This document shows, piece after piece, positions 1 through 11,942 of a stretch of DNA of 49,066 nt. Positions within the stretch are counted from its first letter, which is position 1, and every line of letters begins with the position of its first letter. Under the pieces are notes generated by a model. That model was not told where the DNA came from, did not search any database, and saw only the letters and a program-made list of their open reading frames with translations. The position numbers and the translations under genes were made by a program. Origin of the DNA: Muribaculaceae bacterium (lineage in GTDB: Bacteria > Bacteroidota > Bacteroidia > Bacteroidales > Muribaculaceae); assembly GCA_029057985.1 (NCBI GenBank), contig JAIDYR010000046.1, forward strand, positions 1 through 49,066, written 5' to 3'.

Positions 1-74
1 GCTCCTTCTTCAAAAATCGAAACTGCCTCAAAATCTGTGCATTTTCTCGTTAACATTCTTTAGTAAACCGGCTC
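1..74 (+). mobile_element. MITE copy 1, right-end fragment (cut by window edge)
   Basis: This is the right-hand 74 bases of the 183-bp repeat seen complete at 11736-11918, differing at two positions. It ends in the terminal inverted repeat that reads inward as GAGCCGGTTTACTAA. The flanking bases at 75-77 are TTA, which fits the TNA target seen at the other copies. The rest of the element lies outside the window. It sits just downstream of the fumarase gene but does not enter it. Confidence 0.85.
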
Positions 75-92
75 TTACACTGCGAGCTCATA

Positions 93-1742
93 TTATTTTG
101 CAGAGCAGTCCATCGGACAGCGGGGCTTAATCTGCTTGAAGAAGTCATTGCCTTTATTGTCAACGAGGATGAAAGCGGGGAAGTCTTCAACTTCGATTTT
201 CCAGATTGCCTCCATGCCCAATTCGGGATATTCGAGCAGCTCCACATTCTTGATACTGTTCTGGGCAAGGATTGCTGCCGGACCGCCGATTGAGCCGAGA
301 TAGAAACCTCCATGCTTCTTGCAGGCATCCGTGACTTGCTGCGAACGATTGCCCTTTGCGATCATTATCATCGAACCTCCTGCTTCCTGGAATTGATCGA
401 CATAGCTGTCCATGCGTCCTGCTGTAGTAGGACCGAATGAACCTGAAGGCATTCCTTCAGGCTTTTTAGCCGGACCTGCGTAATAGATAGGATGCTTCTT
501 GAGATATTCAGGCATAGGTTCTCCGGCGTCAAGACGCTCTTTGATCTTGGCATGAGCGATATCGCGGCCAACGATTATTGTGCCGTTGAGAGAAAGACGG
601 GTAGATACCGGATATTTGTCGAGATCTGCAAGCACCTCTTCCATAGGACGGTTGAGATCGATCTTGATTACTTCTCCTTCTCCTGCTTTACGGTATTCTT
701 CGGGTATGAGTTCTCCGGGGAATTCGTCAAGTTTCTCTATCCAGAGTCCGTCGCGGTTGATCTTAGCCTTAACATTGCGATCGGCTGAACAGCTTACACC
801 CATTCCTACGGGGCAAGATGCACCATGACGGGGCAGACGCACCACGCGCACGTCGTGAGCAAAATATTTACCACCGAACTGAGCTCCAAGACCCAGATTC
901 TGAGCAGCTTCAAGAAGTTCTTTTTCAAGCTCAATATCGCGGAAAGCCTGACCATATTCGTTGCCGTGAGTCGGGAGAGCATCATAATACTTGGTTGAGG
1001 CTTTCTTGACAGTCGCAAGGTTTACTTCGGCCGACGTGCCGCCGATCACAAATGCGATGTGATATGGAGGGCAAGCTGCGGTGCCGAGTGATTTCATTTT
1101 CTCAATCAGGAAGGGCACAAGAGTCTTCTTATTAAGGATGGCCTTTGTCTCCTGATACAGATAGGTCTTATTGGCTGAACCGCCACCCTTGGCGATAAAT
1201 AGGAATTTATATTCATCCCCCTCAGTTGCATGGATCTCGATCTGAGCCGGAAGGTTACACCCTGTGTTGACCTCATCATACATCGTAAGAGGTGCATTCT
1301 GAGAATAGCGCAGGTTATTTTCAGTGTATGTCTTATATACTCCGAGGGAAATCTTCTCTTCGTCGTTGCAACCGGTCCATACATGCTGTCCCTTGTAACC
1401 GGCACAGATTGAAGTACCGGTATCCTGACAGAAGGGGAGTACACCTTTGGCAGCCACCTCAGCATTGCGAAGCATTGTAAGAGCTACAAACTTATCGTTT
1501 TCCGATGCTTCCGGATCATTAAGGATCTTTGCCACCATCTCGTTGTGTTCGCGACGAAGCATGAATGAACAGTTATGGGAAGCTACATTGGCAATTACTG
1601 TAAGAGCTTCCGGATCAACGACCAGCATCTCGTGGCCGTTCCAATCCTCTACTTTTACGTAGTCCTTGGTGATAAGTTGATATTCTGTAGTGTCCGGTCC
1701 CAAAGGAAACGGTTCCTGATAATGGAAAGGTTTTGTTGCCAT
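93..1742 (-). CDS. fumA: Class I fumarate hydratase, [4Fe-4S] type
   Basis: Interconverts fumarate and malate; in Bacteroidales this serves the fumarate-succinate-propionate route, to which mutA/mutB at the other end of the window also belong. At 549 aa it is nearly the length of E. coli FumA (548). Cysteines in LPFCQDTGT (C105), TAACPPY (C224) and GVSCSAD (C318) fall at the residue numbers of the three iron-sulfur ligands of E. coli FumA. N- and C-terminal fumarase domains are both complete. The start is the ATG at 1742 ([12 protein letters not shown]). The enzyme is cytosolic and oxygen-sensitive as a family property. No clear promoter was found; the gene is divergent from pyrG and followed by a MITE. 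Confidence 0.96.
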   Translation of the reverse strand: MATKPFHYQEPFPLGPDTTEYQLITKDYVKVEDWNGHEMLVVDPEALTVIANVASHNCSFMLRREHNEMVAKILNDPEASENDKFVALTMLRNAEVAAKGVLPFCQDTGTSICAGYKGQHVWTGCNDEEKISLGVYKTYTENNLRYSQNAPLTMYDEVNTGCNLPAQIEIHATEGDEYKFLFIAKGGGSANKTYLYQETKAILNKKTLVPFLIEKMKSLGTAACPPYHIAFVIGGTSAEVNLATVKKASTKYYDALPTHGNEYGQAFRDIELEKELLEAAQNLGLGAQFGGKYFAHDVRVVRLPRHGASCPVGMGVSCSADRNVKAKINRDGLWIEKLDEFPGELIPEEYRKAGEGEVIKIDLNRPMEEVLADLDKYPVSTRLSLNGTIIVGRDIAHAKIKERLDAGEPMPEYLKKHPIYYAGPAKKPEGMPSGSFGPTTAGRMDSYVDQFQEAGGSMIMIAKGNRSQQVTDACKKHGGFYLGSIGGPAAILAQNSIKNVELLEYPELGMEAIWKIEVEDFPAFILVDNKGNDFFKQIKPRCPMDCSAK

Positions 1743-1832
1743 GATATTATGATAAAGTATAAATTTCAGATTTGCGAATTTACAAAAAAAGTTTGATACA
1801 TTTATATAGAAGGAGGTAAAAAGAAGAAATAA

Positions 1833-3535
<1,703 letters not shown>

Positions 3536-3536
<1 letters not shown>

Positions 3537-5410
3537 TGGAGATCATCAAACATGAATGTGGAGTCGCCTTGATACGTCTCCGCAAACCACTGAAATACTA
3601 TCGTGAGAAATATGGCAGTGACCGCTACGCTCTCGACAAATTGTACCTCCTCATGGAGAAGGAACATAATCGCGGACAGGAAGCCGCCGGAATAGGATGC
3701 GTTAGATTGGATACTCCTCCCGGACAGGAATACATCTATCGGGAACGGGCGCAAGGCACGAGCGCTATCACGGATATATTCTCCGAAGTCAACCGCCGCA
3801 TATCTGATTATCTTGAAGAGGGTCAACCCGAGGAATTCGCTCCTTTCATCGGAGAGGTCTATATGGGTCATCTCCGTTACAGCACTACAGGACGCTCCGG
3901 CATCAACTATGTCCATCCCTTTATGAGACGCAATAACTGGAGCTCCCGGAATATGCTGCTTTGCGGAAATTTCAATATGACCAACGTCGATGAAATTTTC
4001 AATTCGATCACTGCTACAGGACAGCATCCCCGTCTATATGCCGATACTTTCATACTTCTCGAGCAGTTGGGGCATGCTCTCGACAGGGAAAACGAGCGAC
4101 TCTTCCAAATCCATCATGAGGATGGCCTGCGCGGTCTTGATCTTTCAAAGAGTATTGCCCGCGATCTGAATGTCGCCAATATGCTCAGACGATGCTCGCC
4201 GCTATGGGATGGAGGCTACGTGATCTGCGGAATTGTCGGCAACGGAGATCTATGGACAATGCGTGATCCCAACGGGATTCGCCCCGCTTTCTACTATATA
4301 GATGATGAAATCGTTGTCATAGCCAGCGAGCGCCCGGTGATCCAGACTGTATTCAACCTTCAGGTTGACGATGTTAAGGAACTTCAACCCGGCGAAGCCA
4401 TTATCGTCGACAGAGACAGTTCGGTCAGATGCGAACAGATTCTGCCCGCAGGCCAAAATGCGCGTTGCAGTTTCGAAAGAATATATTTCTCCAGGGGTTC
4501 AGACTCGGATATATATCGTGAGCGAAAGGAATTGGGTCGCGAACTCACTCCAAGAGTTCTTAAGGCTATTGACGGAGATATCGACCATACGGTCTTTTCT
4601 TTTATACCGAATACGGCAGAAGTGGCGTTCTATGGTCTTATCAACGGACTTGAAGAGGAGCTTGACCGTCGGAAGGCGGATGAGATTTTGACTCTGGCAA
4701 CTCAAGGGAAACTATCATCAGAACGCGTCAAAGAAATTATGAGGCGTAAGATCCGCAATGAGAAAGTGGCAATCAAAGATATAAAACTCCGCACCTTCAT
4801 AGCAGAGGGGGCATCGCGCGATGATCTTGCAACTCACGTCTATGATATCACTTACGGATCTGTAGGCCGAGGAGAAAAACTGGTTGTCATTGACGACAGT
4901 ATCGTCCGTGGGACGACACTGCGTCAGTCAATCCTCCGTATTCTCGACAGGTTGCATCCAAAGAAGATAGTTGTCGTCTCAAGTTCGCCACAGGTAAGAT
5001 ATCCTGATTGCTACGGCATAGATATGTCACGCTTAGGAGAATTCATCGCTTTCAGAGCGGCTATGTCGCTTCTTAAAAAGCGCGGAATGGTAGATGTTGC
5101 GCAGCGGGTCTACGAACTCTGCAAAGAGCAAGACGGACTACCCAAAGAAAAGATCCGGAACCACGTCAAAGAGATCTACGCTCCCTTCAGCGACGAAGAG
5201 ATAGCCAGCGAAATAGCCTTGCTGCTGACCCCGCCGCAGACCGGAGCTGAAATTGAAATCGTCTTCCAGACCGTAGAGAATCTTCATAAGGCAATTCCGG
5301 GCCATCCGGGAGACTGGTATTTCACCGGGAATTATCCGACTCCCGGAGGCAACCGCCTTGTCAACAGAGCCTACATCAATTTCTTCGAAGGTCACGCTGA
5401 AGCGCGATAA
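3536..5410 (+). CDS. Amidophosphoribosyltransferase-like protein (PurF family)
   Basis: A 624-aa PurF-type protein: N-terminal class II (Ntn) glutaminase followed by a type I phosphoribosyltransferase domain. The candidate nucleophile is Cys8 in KHECGVA, which would need removal of a 7-residue propeptide. HLRYSTTG and CGNFNMTN fit the glutamine site, and VIDDSIVRGTT at about residue 455 is the PRPP-binding loop. It is longer than ordinary PurF (about 470-510 aa), with extra sequence between the domains and a C-terminal extension of about 100 residues, so it may be a divergent paralog rather than the only purine enzyme. It overlaps pyrG by one base. The expected activity is PRPP plus glutamine to phosphoribosylamine; the exact substrate is inferred. 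Confidence 0.85.
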
Positions 5411-5502
5411 AATATTTTATACGCCGTCGCTCAATACCAGTTGCCCCGGCATTTACACTTTTAGAGCGATGGGGCTTAAAAAGTTAGATAGTAGGCTGAT
5501 TA

Positions 5503-5534
5503 TTTGCATAATTCGGACTTTTTTATTAATTTTG
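5503..5534 (+). promoter_or_regulatory. Promoter of the glycogen operon
   Basis: TTTG at 5503-5506 and TAATTTTG at 5527-5534 are spaced by exactly 20 bp, matching the Bacteroidota consensus. The predicted start near 5539 leaves a leader of about 179 nt before glycogen synthase. Confidence 0.78.
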
Positions 5535-5538
5535 CGGC

Positions 5539-5717
5539 ATTAAAGCGGTATTAACCGTTTTGATGCCGTTAATTTTAGCGTGACATTGCAGAGATGCTGC
5601 ATTAATTAGGCTTTAACAAGCCCTGATCTCGTATTACGGCATTTTTACGTAAATAAAAAATCTATCTACAGGCAAATACTACGAAATTAGAATGAATAAT
5701 TTCGTAAGAACTTAAAG
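5539..5717 (+). promoter_or_regulatory. Structured 5' leader of the glycogen synthase gene
   Basis: The 5411-5717 gap has no gene; the bases before the promoter hold only an AT palindrome and a weak GCCCC/GGGGC pairing. The predicted leader contains CGGT/ACCG near 5546-5558, GGCTT-taac-AAGCC near 5609-5622, a long-range pairing ATGCCGT (5563-5569) with ACGGCAT (5636-5642), and a perfect 10-bp inverted repeat, TACGAAATTA / TAATTTCGTA, at 5680-5689 and 5697-5706, ending 11 bases before the ATG. The last could hide the ribosome entry region or be a DNA operator. No known riboswitch class was recognised. Confidence 0.5.
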
Positions 5718-7397
5718 ATGGCAAAAAAAACTGTTAAAAAGGACGTTACGTCCGCTAAAAATATCGACTTATTGTTTGAGACGAGTTGGGAGGTCTGCAA
5801 TAAGATTGGAGGAATATATACAGTGCTGTCGACCAAGGCTCGCGAATTGCAAGCTGTCTATGGCGACAAGCTGATTTTCATAGGTCCGGACGTATGGTCA
5901 GACCAAATACCCTCCCCGACATTCATCGAGCGCAAGACTCTGCTAAAGAGCGCCGCTTCGAAACTTCAACTTCCCGAAAATCTTTCAATTCGCGTTGGCC
6001 GATGGGATATCCCGGGCAGCCCTATAGTCGTCTTGGTCAAATTCCATTCGATGTTTGAACGCCTCAACGCCATATACGGCGAGATGTGGGAGAAATATGG
6101 AGTTGATTCCCTTAACGCTTACGGCGACTATGACGAATCCTGCGCTTTCGCAATTGCATCAGCTATTGTTGCGATGCGCCTTACAGAATTTCTTAAGGCA
6201 GATCCCTCCAAAGTAATCGCTCACTTCGATGAATGGACAACAGGCATGGGACTGCTTTATATAAAGGCCCATATGCCGGAGGTCGCTACAATTTTTACGA
6301 CCCATGCTACAAGCATCGGGCGTTCAATCTGCGGCAACGGAAAGAATCTCTATCAATATTTCGAAGGCTACAACGGCGACCAAATGGCTCGCGAACTCAA
6401 CATGGTAGCCAAGCACTCTCTCGAAAAGACCGCAGCCAAGCAAGCAGACTGCTTTACGACTGTCAGCGACGTTACCGCGCGCGAATGTACCCAGTTGCTC
6501 GACGTGACTCCTGAAGTAGTTACCCCTAACGGATTCGAGCCAGATTTTGTGCCCGAAGGCCGCAAATATACCATCCGTCGAAATTCAGGACGCGAACGCC
6601 TGCTGAAAATTGCAGGTCTGATGCGCGGCAAGGAATTTGAGAAAGAGACTCTCATTGTTGGCACTTCAGGCCGTAATGAATACAGAAATAAAGGACTCGA
6701 TCTCTTCATCGACTCGATGATCGAGCTTGGCGAGAAATATAATCCTGAAGGTAAAGATATTCTCGGACTGATTATGGTCCCCGCATGGGTCAAGGAGCCT
6801 AACGGAGCCCTTCTTATTGACCTTAATAATGATGGCGATGCTCTTCCGGAATGTAACTTCCTTACGCATCGGCTCAATAACGAGGATTCCGACAGCGTCT
6901 GCCGCCGTCTCCGTCAATTGAAGTATGAAGGCCGCGGAGGAAACGTTAGCCTTATCTTTATTCCCTGCTATCTTGATGGCCACGACGGCATTGTTGACAT
7001 AGCTTATTATGATCTGCTTCCGGCTCTTGACCTCACTATCTTCCCTTCTTACTATGAACCCTGGGGCTACACACCCCTGGAGAGCGTAGCGTTCAGCGTG
7101 CCGACAATCACAACCGACAAGGCCGGATTCGGCCAATGGGTTGCAGCTAATTTCCCTGATTCGCTGGAATCTTGCGGGGTGAAAGTAATCGGACGAGAGG
7201 ATACCAACTATCTTCAGAATACAGAAGAGATAGCCTCTACTGCAGCAACCTACATGACCCTTCCCGCAAAAGATAAAAAGGAAGCTCGCGAAGCAGCCTG
7301 CGCCACATCCCGTAAAGCTGACTGGAAATTCTTCATTGAAGATTATTACAAAGCTTTCGAAATAGCGCTGAAAAACGCTTCCGAACGGGAAAAATAA
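5718..7397 (+). CDS. Glycogen synthase, GT3-like
   Basis: A 559-aa GT-B fold glucosyltransferase resembling the eukaryote-type (GT3) glycogen synthases that Bacteroidota use in place of GlgA. The N-terminus LLFETSWEVCNKIGGIYTV is the family signature, with a TTHATS segment near residue 195. Near the C-terminal third, FPSYYEPWGYTPLES carries the Glu-rich donor-site motif. It elongates alpha-1,4-glucan from a nucleotide-glucose donor in the cytosol. The alpha-glucan phosphorylase follows 42 bp downstream on the same strand, so synthesis and breakdown enzymes share one transcript. The start ATG 5718 fits the family N-terminus. Confidence 0.92.
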   Translation: MAKKTVKKDVTSAKNIDLLFETSWEVCNKIGGIYTVLSTKARELQAVYGDKLIFIGPDVWSDQIPSPTFIERKTLLKSAASKLQLPENLSIRVGRWDIPGSPIVVLVKFHSMFERLNAIYGEMWEKYGVDSLNAYGDYDESCAFAIASAIVAMRLTEFLKADPSKVIAHFDEWTTGMGLLYIKAHMPEVATIFTTHATSIGRSICGNGKNLYQYFEGYNGDQMARELNMVAKHSLEKTAAKQADCFTTVSDVTARECTQLLDVTPEVVTPNGFEPDFVPEGRKYTIRRNSGRERLLKIAGLMRGKEFEKETLIVGTSGRNEYRNKGLDLFIDSMIELGEKYNPEGKDILGLIMVPAWVKEPNGALLIDLNNDGDALPECNFLTHRLNNEDSDSVCRRLRQLKYEGRGGNVSLIFIPCYLDGHDGIVDIAYYDLLPALDLTIFPSYYEPWGYTPLESVAFSVPTITTDKAGFGQWVAANFPDSLESCGVKVIGREDTNYLQNTEEIASTAATYMTLPAKDKKEAREAACATSRKADWKFFIEDYYKAFEIALKNASEREK

Positions 7398-7439
7398 TAA
7401 TCACTATTCAGAATAAATTTCTTAGCTAAATAAATAGAT

Positions 7440-10001
7440 ATGAAACTTGAAGTAAGTAATTCCAATCAGCCCGTCTGGCACAACCTCACAGTGAGCACAG
7501 AGCTACCCAAGCAGCTCAAGCCACTTGAGGAAATGAGTAAGAACCTCTGGTGGGTATGGAATAGCGAAGGCAAAAGCCTTTTCCGCGACATCGATCATGA
7601 CCTTTGGCGTAAGGTAGGGGAGAACCCTGTAATGCTCCTCCAGCGAATCAGCTACGAACGCCTCAAAGAGATCCTCGACGATAAAGCGTTCATGGATCGC
7701 ATCAAACTTGTCTACGCTTCTTTCAAGGACTATATGAAGCAGCCTATGCACACTGACATCCCCAGCGTAGCATACTTCTCCATGGAATATGGTCTTTGCA
7801 ACTGTCTGAAAATCTACTCCGGCGGTCTTGGCGTACTCGCCGGCGACTATATCAAGCAAGCATCTGACAGCCGCGTCAACATGACAGCTGTCGGCTTCCT
7901 CTATCGCTTTGGATATTTCTCCCAGAGCCTTTCGATCAATGGCCAGCAGGTTGCCAACTACGAAGCTCAGAACTTCGAACAGCTCCCCATCGATCAGGTA
8001 CTCGACGAGACCGGTCAGCCGATGATTCTTGAAGTTCCCTTCCCCGGACGCATCATCTACTGCCATGTATGGCGTGTCAATGTCGGACGCATGAAGCTTT
8101 ACCTGCTCGACACTGATTTCGACCGCAACTCAGAATTCGACCGCCCGATCACCCATAAGCTCTACGGAGGCGATTGGGAAAACCGCATTAAGCAGGAATA
8201 TCTACTCGGCATCGGCGGCGTAATCATGCTTAATAAGCTTGGTATCAAGGCTGATATTTACCACTGCAACGAGGGTCACGCAGCACTCCTCAATCTGCAG
8301 CGTCTCGTCGACTACGTTCAGAACGATCATCTCCCCTTCAACGTAGCCCTCGAAATGGTCCGCGCAACTTCCCTCTACACTGTGCATACTCCCGTTCCCG
8401 CAGGTCACGACTACTTCGAAGAAAGCCTCTTCGGCAAGTATCTCGGCGAATACCCCGCAAAACTCGGTATCTCCTGGAACGACCTCATCAACATGGGCCG
8501 CGAGAACCCCAATACCAACGAACGCTTCTCAATGAGTGTTTTCGCTCTCAATACTTGCCAGGAAGCCAACGGCGTAAGCTGGCTCCACGGCGAAGTATCC
8601 AAGAAGATGTTTGCAGGCATCTGGAAAGGTTATAGCCCCGAAGAGTCTCACGTAGGATATGTGACCAACGGCGTGCACATGCCGACATGGGCAGCTTCCG
8701 AATGGAAATCTTTCTATGAAGAGAAGCTCGGTCCGGAAGTATTCGAAGATCAGTCCAACCCGGAGGCTTGGAAAGGTATCTTTGAAGTAGGCGACGACGA
8801 AATCTGGAACATGCGCATGACGCTCAAAAATAAGTTTATAGATTTCGTTAAGCGTGACTTTAAGGAGAAATGGCTTAAGAATCAGGGTGATCCCTCTGCA
8901 GTAGTCAAGATCCTCGATAAGATCAATCCCAACGCTCTTATCATCGGTTTCGCACGCCGCTTCGCGACTTACAAACGCGCTCATCTTCTCTTCACGGATC
9001 TCGACCGTCTGGCCAAGATCGTCAATAATGAGCAATATCCCGTACAGTTCATCTTCTCCGGTAAGGCTCACCCCGCCGACGGAGCAGGACAGGGTCTTAT
9101 ACAGCGTATTGTGGAAATCTCCAAGATGCCACAGTTCCAGGGTAAGATCATCTTCCTCGAGGACTATAATATGATAGTTGCCAAGCGTCTTGTGACAGGC
9201 GTCGACATCTGGCTCAACACTCCGACACGTCCTCTTGAGGCATCCGGCACATCCGGCGAAAAGGCCGAAATGAACGGTGTCCTCAATTTCTCCGTGCTCG
9301 ACGGATGGTGGTACGAAGGTTACCGCATGGACGAGAAGGGCGGCTGGGCGCTGACCGACCGTATCACATATACCGACAACTCTCAGCAGGATCAGCTCGA
9401 TGCGGCTACTATCTACTCTATGCTCGAAAACGAGATTATCCCGCTTTACTTCAACAAGAACTATAAGGGCTACAGCCCCGAATGGATCCAATATATCAAG
9501 CGCTCCATCGGTCATATCGCTCCTCACTTCACTATGAAGCGTCAGCTTGATGACTACATCGCTCGCTTCTATAAACCCGAAGCCAAGCGTGCATCCAAGC
9601 TCGCTGCCCATGATTTCGCTAAAGCGCGTGAGATCGTAGCATGGAAAGAAGAAGTAGCTTCCAAATGGCATGACGTGCAGGTTCTCGAAGTTAACTACGA
9701 TGACTCTATCAGCAACGCACTCTCCACAGGTTCCGACCTTGAGATCTCATGCAAGCTCGACACCAAGGGTCTCGGCGATGCAATCGGCGTAGAGCTCGTC
9801 TACTATCGTGAGCACGATGGCGAAAGCACATTCGACGGCACTTCAGATCTGAAGATTGTCAACAAGGAAGGCGATATCTATACTTACGCTCTCAAACTTA
9901 AGATCAAGGAAGCAGGCATGTTCCGCTACGCTCTCCGCATGTATCCGAAGAACGTAGAACTTCCCCACCGCATGGATTTCGCTTACGTCCGCTGGATCTA
10001 A
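7440..10001 (+). CDS. glgP: Alpha-glucan (glycogen/maltodextrin) phosphorylase
   Basis: An 853-aa member of the alpha-glucan family phosphorylases that releases glucose-1-phosphate from alpha-1,4-glucans with pyridoxal phosphate. The N-terminal region shows [14 protein letters not shown], typical of the DUF3417-containing branch. The C-terminal catalytic domain has [14 protein letters not shown] with the PLP lysine, followed by [10 protein letters not shown]. It lies 42 bp after glycogen synthase. The coding sequence is rich in C-ending codons (ATC, CTC, AAC), suggesting high expression. A 44-bp palindrome downstream acts as its likely terminator. Confidence 0.95.
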   Translation: MKLEVSNSNQPVWHNLTVSTELPKQLKPLEEMSKNLWWVWNSEGKSLFRDIDHDLWRKVGENPVMLLQRISYERLKEILDDKAFMDRIKLVYASFKDYMKQPMHTDIPSVAYFSMEYGLCNCLKIYSGGLGVLAGDYIKQASDSRVNMTAVGFLYRFGYFSQSLSINGQQVANYEAQNFEQLPIDQVLDETGQPMILEVPFPGRIIYCHVWRVNVGRMKLYLLDTDFDRNSEFDRPITHKLYGGDWENRIKQEYLLGIGGVIMLNKLGIKADIYHCNEGHAALLNLQRLVDYVQNDHLPFNVALEMVRATSLYTVHTPVPAGHDYFEESLFGKYLGEYPAKLGISWNDLINMGRENPNTNERFSMSVFALNTCQEANGVSWLHGEVSKKMFAGIWKGYSPEESHVGYVTNGVHMPTWAASEWKSFYEEKLGPEVFEDQSNPEAWKGIFEVGDDEIWNMRMTLKNKFIDFVKRDFKEKWLKNQGDPSAVVKILDKINPNALIIGFARRFATYKRAHLLFTDLDRLAKIVNNEQYPVQFIFSGKAHPADGAGQGLIQRIVEISKMPQFQGKIIFLEDYNMIVAKRLVTGVDIWLNTPTRPLEASGTSGEKAEMNGVLNFSVLDGWWYEGYRMDEKGGWALTDRITYTDNSQQDQLDAATIYSMLENEIIPLYFNKNYKGYSPEWIQYIKRSIGHIAPHFTMKRQLDDYIARFYKPEAKRASKLAAHDFAKAREIVAWKEEVASKWHDVQVLEVNYDDSISNALSTGSDLEISCKLDTKGLGDAIGVELVYYREHDGESTFDGTSDLKIVNKEGDIYTYALKLKIKEAGMFRYALRMYPKNVELPHRMDFAYVRWI

Positions 10002-10042
10002 TACGAAGCCACTGCTGAAAATCACCGGATAATTTTCCGGAC

Positions 10043-10086
10043 TAAATAGAAATGGCATCCCACGCGTGGGATGCCATTTCTATTTA
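10043..10086. terminator. Bidirectional terminator: 44-bp perfect palindrome
   Basis: Bases 10043-10064 and 10065-10086 are exact reverse complements, 22 bp per arm with no spacer. The GC-rich core CATCCCACG/CGTGGGATG is flanked by TAAATAG on one side and CTATTTA on the other, so each strand ends in a T-rich tail. It lies between the convergent phosphorylase and oxidoreductase genes, as expected of a shared intrinsic terminator. Confidence 0.85.
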
Positions 10087-10107
10087 TATTTACGTATGAT
10101 TAATTTC

Positions 10108-11703
10108 TTAATCGCCTTCGTTGTAGCTACTTTCTGTATTAACCTTCCAGAGAGCCGCCTTATCCATGGATTTACCGGATAGATAGTCTGCCGTAAGCAG
10201 ACCGGTCATCATTGAATGATCCATGTTGTTATATCTGTGTTGACCGTTACGTCCGATACAAAAAAGATTTGGAATTCCATCAAGAAAATCTCTTAACCGA
10301 TGGATCTTATCATATGTGCCGGAATAAGAAGGATACGCTTTCCGCTCTTTTATCTGAATAGCGTCCATTACAGTTTTCCCGGACGCGATACCGAGATGTT
10401 CGAGTTCTCCAATAGCCATATCGATAAAATCCTGCGGAGACATAGTCCAAAGTTCGTCGCCTTCATTACAGAAATATTCAAGCCCTATCCATATGGTATT
10501 TTCAAAATCCTTGACTATATATGGCGACCAGTTGTTGAAAATCTGAATACGCCCTAATTTAATCTCAGGGTCCTGAATATATATCCATGTATCCGGAATC
10601 CGGTCACCGAATGAGGGGAATGAGGTATTATTCTTGATATTCAGCTTTGGAAGAAGTATTCCTACAGTAATAAAATCCCGATATTTCAAGCCTTCTGCAA
10701 TAAGTCGGATATCTTCGGGCACTTCGATACCTTCAAGAGAATCAATCAATTCACACAGCGGCATGGATGATGCAAAATAATCACATTCTACAACCTTATA
10801 GTCTCCTCCGGCAGTCTCGATCATGACACTCTCAATCCTGTTATCTTTGCCGACCTGAATTTTCTTGACTTTAGTGCCAACCTGAATTTCCGCGCCGGCC
10901 GCTGCTGCATTCTCAGCCATTTGCGACCACATCTGGCCCGGTCCGAATTTCGGATAGTGGAAAGTGTCAATTAGCGACGTCTCTATCTCCCTGCGACGAT
11001 TGTTGGGAAACCGGAATTTCTTTATTATCATTTCATTTATGACTGACCATAGCGACAGAGTCTTCACCCGTTGTGCTCCCCAATCAGCTGAAATGCCGGA
11101 CGGATGCAAGCCCCATACCTTCTCGGTATAGTTCTCAAAAAACATTTCATACAGCGGGCGTCCGAAACGATTGATATAAAAGTTCTCAAGAGAAGTCTCC
11201 GGCAAATGTTTTAATTTTGCTTTAATGAATCCGATGACACAGTCAATCGTATTCTTAAACCCCATTGCCTTAAGAGTATCAGACCGTAAAGTTACGGGAT
11301 AGTCAAAAAATCTTTTGTTGAAGTATATGCGCGAAACGCGTCTGCGACGCAGGAAAACATTGTCAGAAATCTCCGGATTTCCTGTCTGTTTCCCGGAGAT
11401 AACCTGTTGATAATGATTACCGGACAATTCATCCTTGGAAGGATATTCTTGCAGGGGCATTATATCCTTCCATAAATCCATAATGCGCGGAATCTTAGTG
11501 AAGAATCTGTGACCTCCGACATCCATATAGTTGCCATTATGGCATATAGTGCGTGATATACCCCCTAATGTTTCGGAAGCTTCAAAGACTATAGGACTTA
11601 TGGAAGCTGACGTCGTTGCCAATTCGTAAGCAAGAGTCAGACCGGCAGGTCCTCCGCCGGCAATTACCAAAATTTCTTTATCACCCTTATTCAATTGATT
11701 CAT
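10108..11703 (-). CDS. FAD-dependent oxidoreductase of a polysaccharide cluster (amine oxidase / UDP-galactopyranose mutase-like)
   Basis: A 531-aa flavoprotein. The N-terminal dinucleotide-binding fold shows AGGGPAGLTLAYEL (residues about 15-28) and a second FAD motif EASETLGGISRT. DVGGHRFFTKI and the C-terminal CIGRNGQHRYNNMDHSM are typical of NAD(P)-binding proteins in sugar-cluster neighbourhoods, related to protoporphyrinogen oxidase and UDP-galactopyranose mutase. The sugar substrate cannot be read from sequence. It is the last gene of the minus-strand polysaccharide cluster and is separated from the GT2 gene by an inserted MITE, so it may now depend on read-through. Confidence 0.82.
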   Translation of the reverse strand: MNQLNKGDKEILVIAGGGPAGLTLAYELATTSASISPIVFEASETLGGISRTICHNGNYMDVGGHRFFTKIPRIMDLWKDIMPLQEYPSKDELSGNHYQQVISGKQTGNPEISDNVFLRRRRVSRIYFNKRFFDYPVTLRSDTLKAMGFKNTIDCVIGFIKAKLKHLPETSLENFYINRFGRPLYEMFFENYTEKVWGLHPSGISADWGAQRVKTLSLWSVINEMIIKKFRFPNNRRREIETSLIDTFHYPKFGPGQMWSQMAENAAAAGAEIQVGTKVKKIQVGKDNRIESVMIETAGGDYKVVECDYFASSMPLCELIDSLEGIEVPEDIRLIAEGLKYRDFITVGILLPKLNIKNNTSFPSFGDRIPDTWIYIQDPEIKLGRIQIFNNWSPYIVKDFENTIWIGLEYFCNEGDELWTMSPQDFIDMAIGELEHLGIASGKTVMDAIQIKERKAYPSYSGTYDKIHRLRDFLDGIPNLFCIGRNGQHRYNNMDHSMMTGLLTADYLSGKSMDKAALWKVNTESSYNEGD

Positions 11704-11735
11704 TTACAAACCTCAGACCAATTTATCCTCACTAA

Positions 11736-11918
11736 GAGCCTGTTTACTAAGAAGTGTTAAAATTTCATTTTGATCGAATATCAACGATAAAACGCCCATC
11801 TTTTGGCCATTTTCGATCTTTTCATCAGTCGCGATGCCCGCATCGCTCCTTCTTCAAAAATCGAAACTGTCTCAAAATCTGTACATTTTCTCGTTAACAT
11901 TCTTTAGTAAACCGGCTC
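11736..11918 (+). mobile_element. MITE copy 2, complete (183 bp, TAA target duplication)
   Basis: A complete non-coding element with imperfect terminal inverted repeats: GAGCCTGTTTACTAAGAAG at the left against GAGCCGGTTTACTAAAGAA read inward from the right, about 21 of 25 matching. TAA at 11733-11735 and at 11919-11921 is the target duplication. An internal hairpin, GCGATGC-CC-GCATCGC, lies near 11831-11846. It is about 96% identical to the inverted copy at 30025-30207. The GAG ends and TNA target resemble the IS1031 group of the IS5 family, so it is probably a non-autonomous derivative; no transposase gene is present in this window. Confidence 0.88.
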
Positions 11919-11942
11919 TAAATGCTTAATCGACAAAGACTG

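Noticed and set aside
8529..9671. 380-codon open frame antisense to the alpha-glucan phosphorylase gene
   Set aside because: It is a shadow of a strongly codon-biased gene; the product has no recognisable domain and the sense gene is certain.
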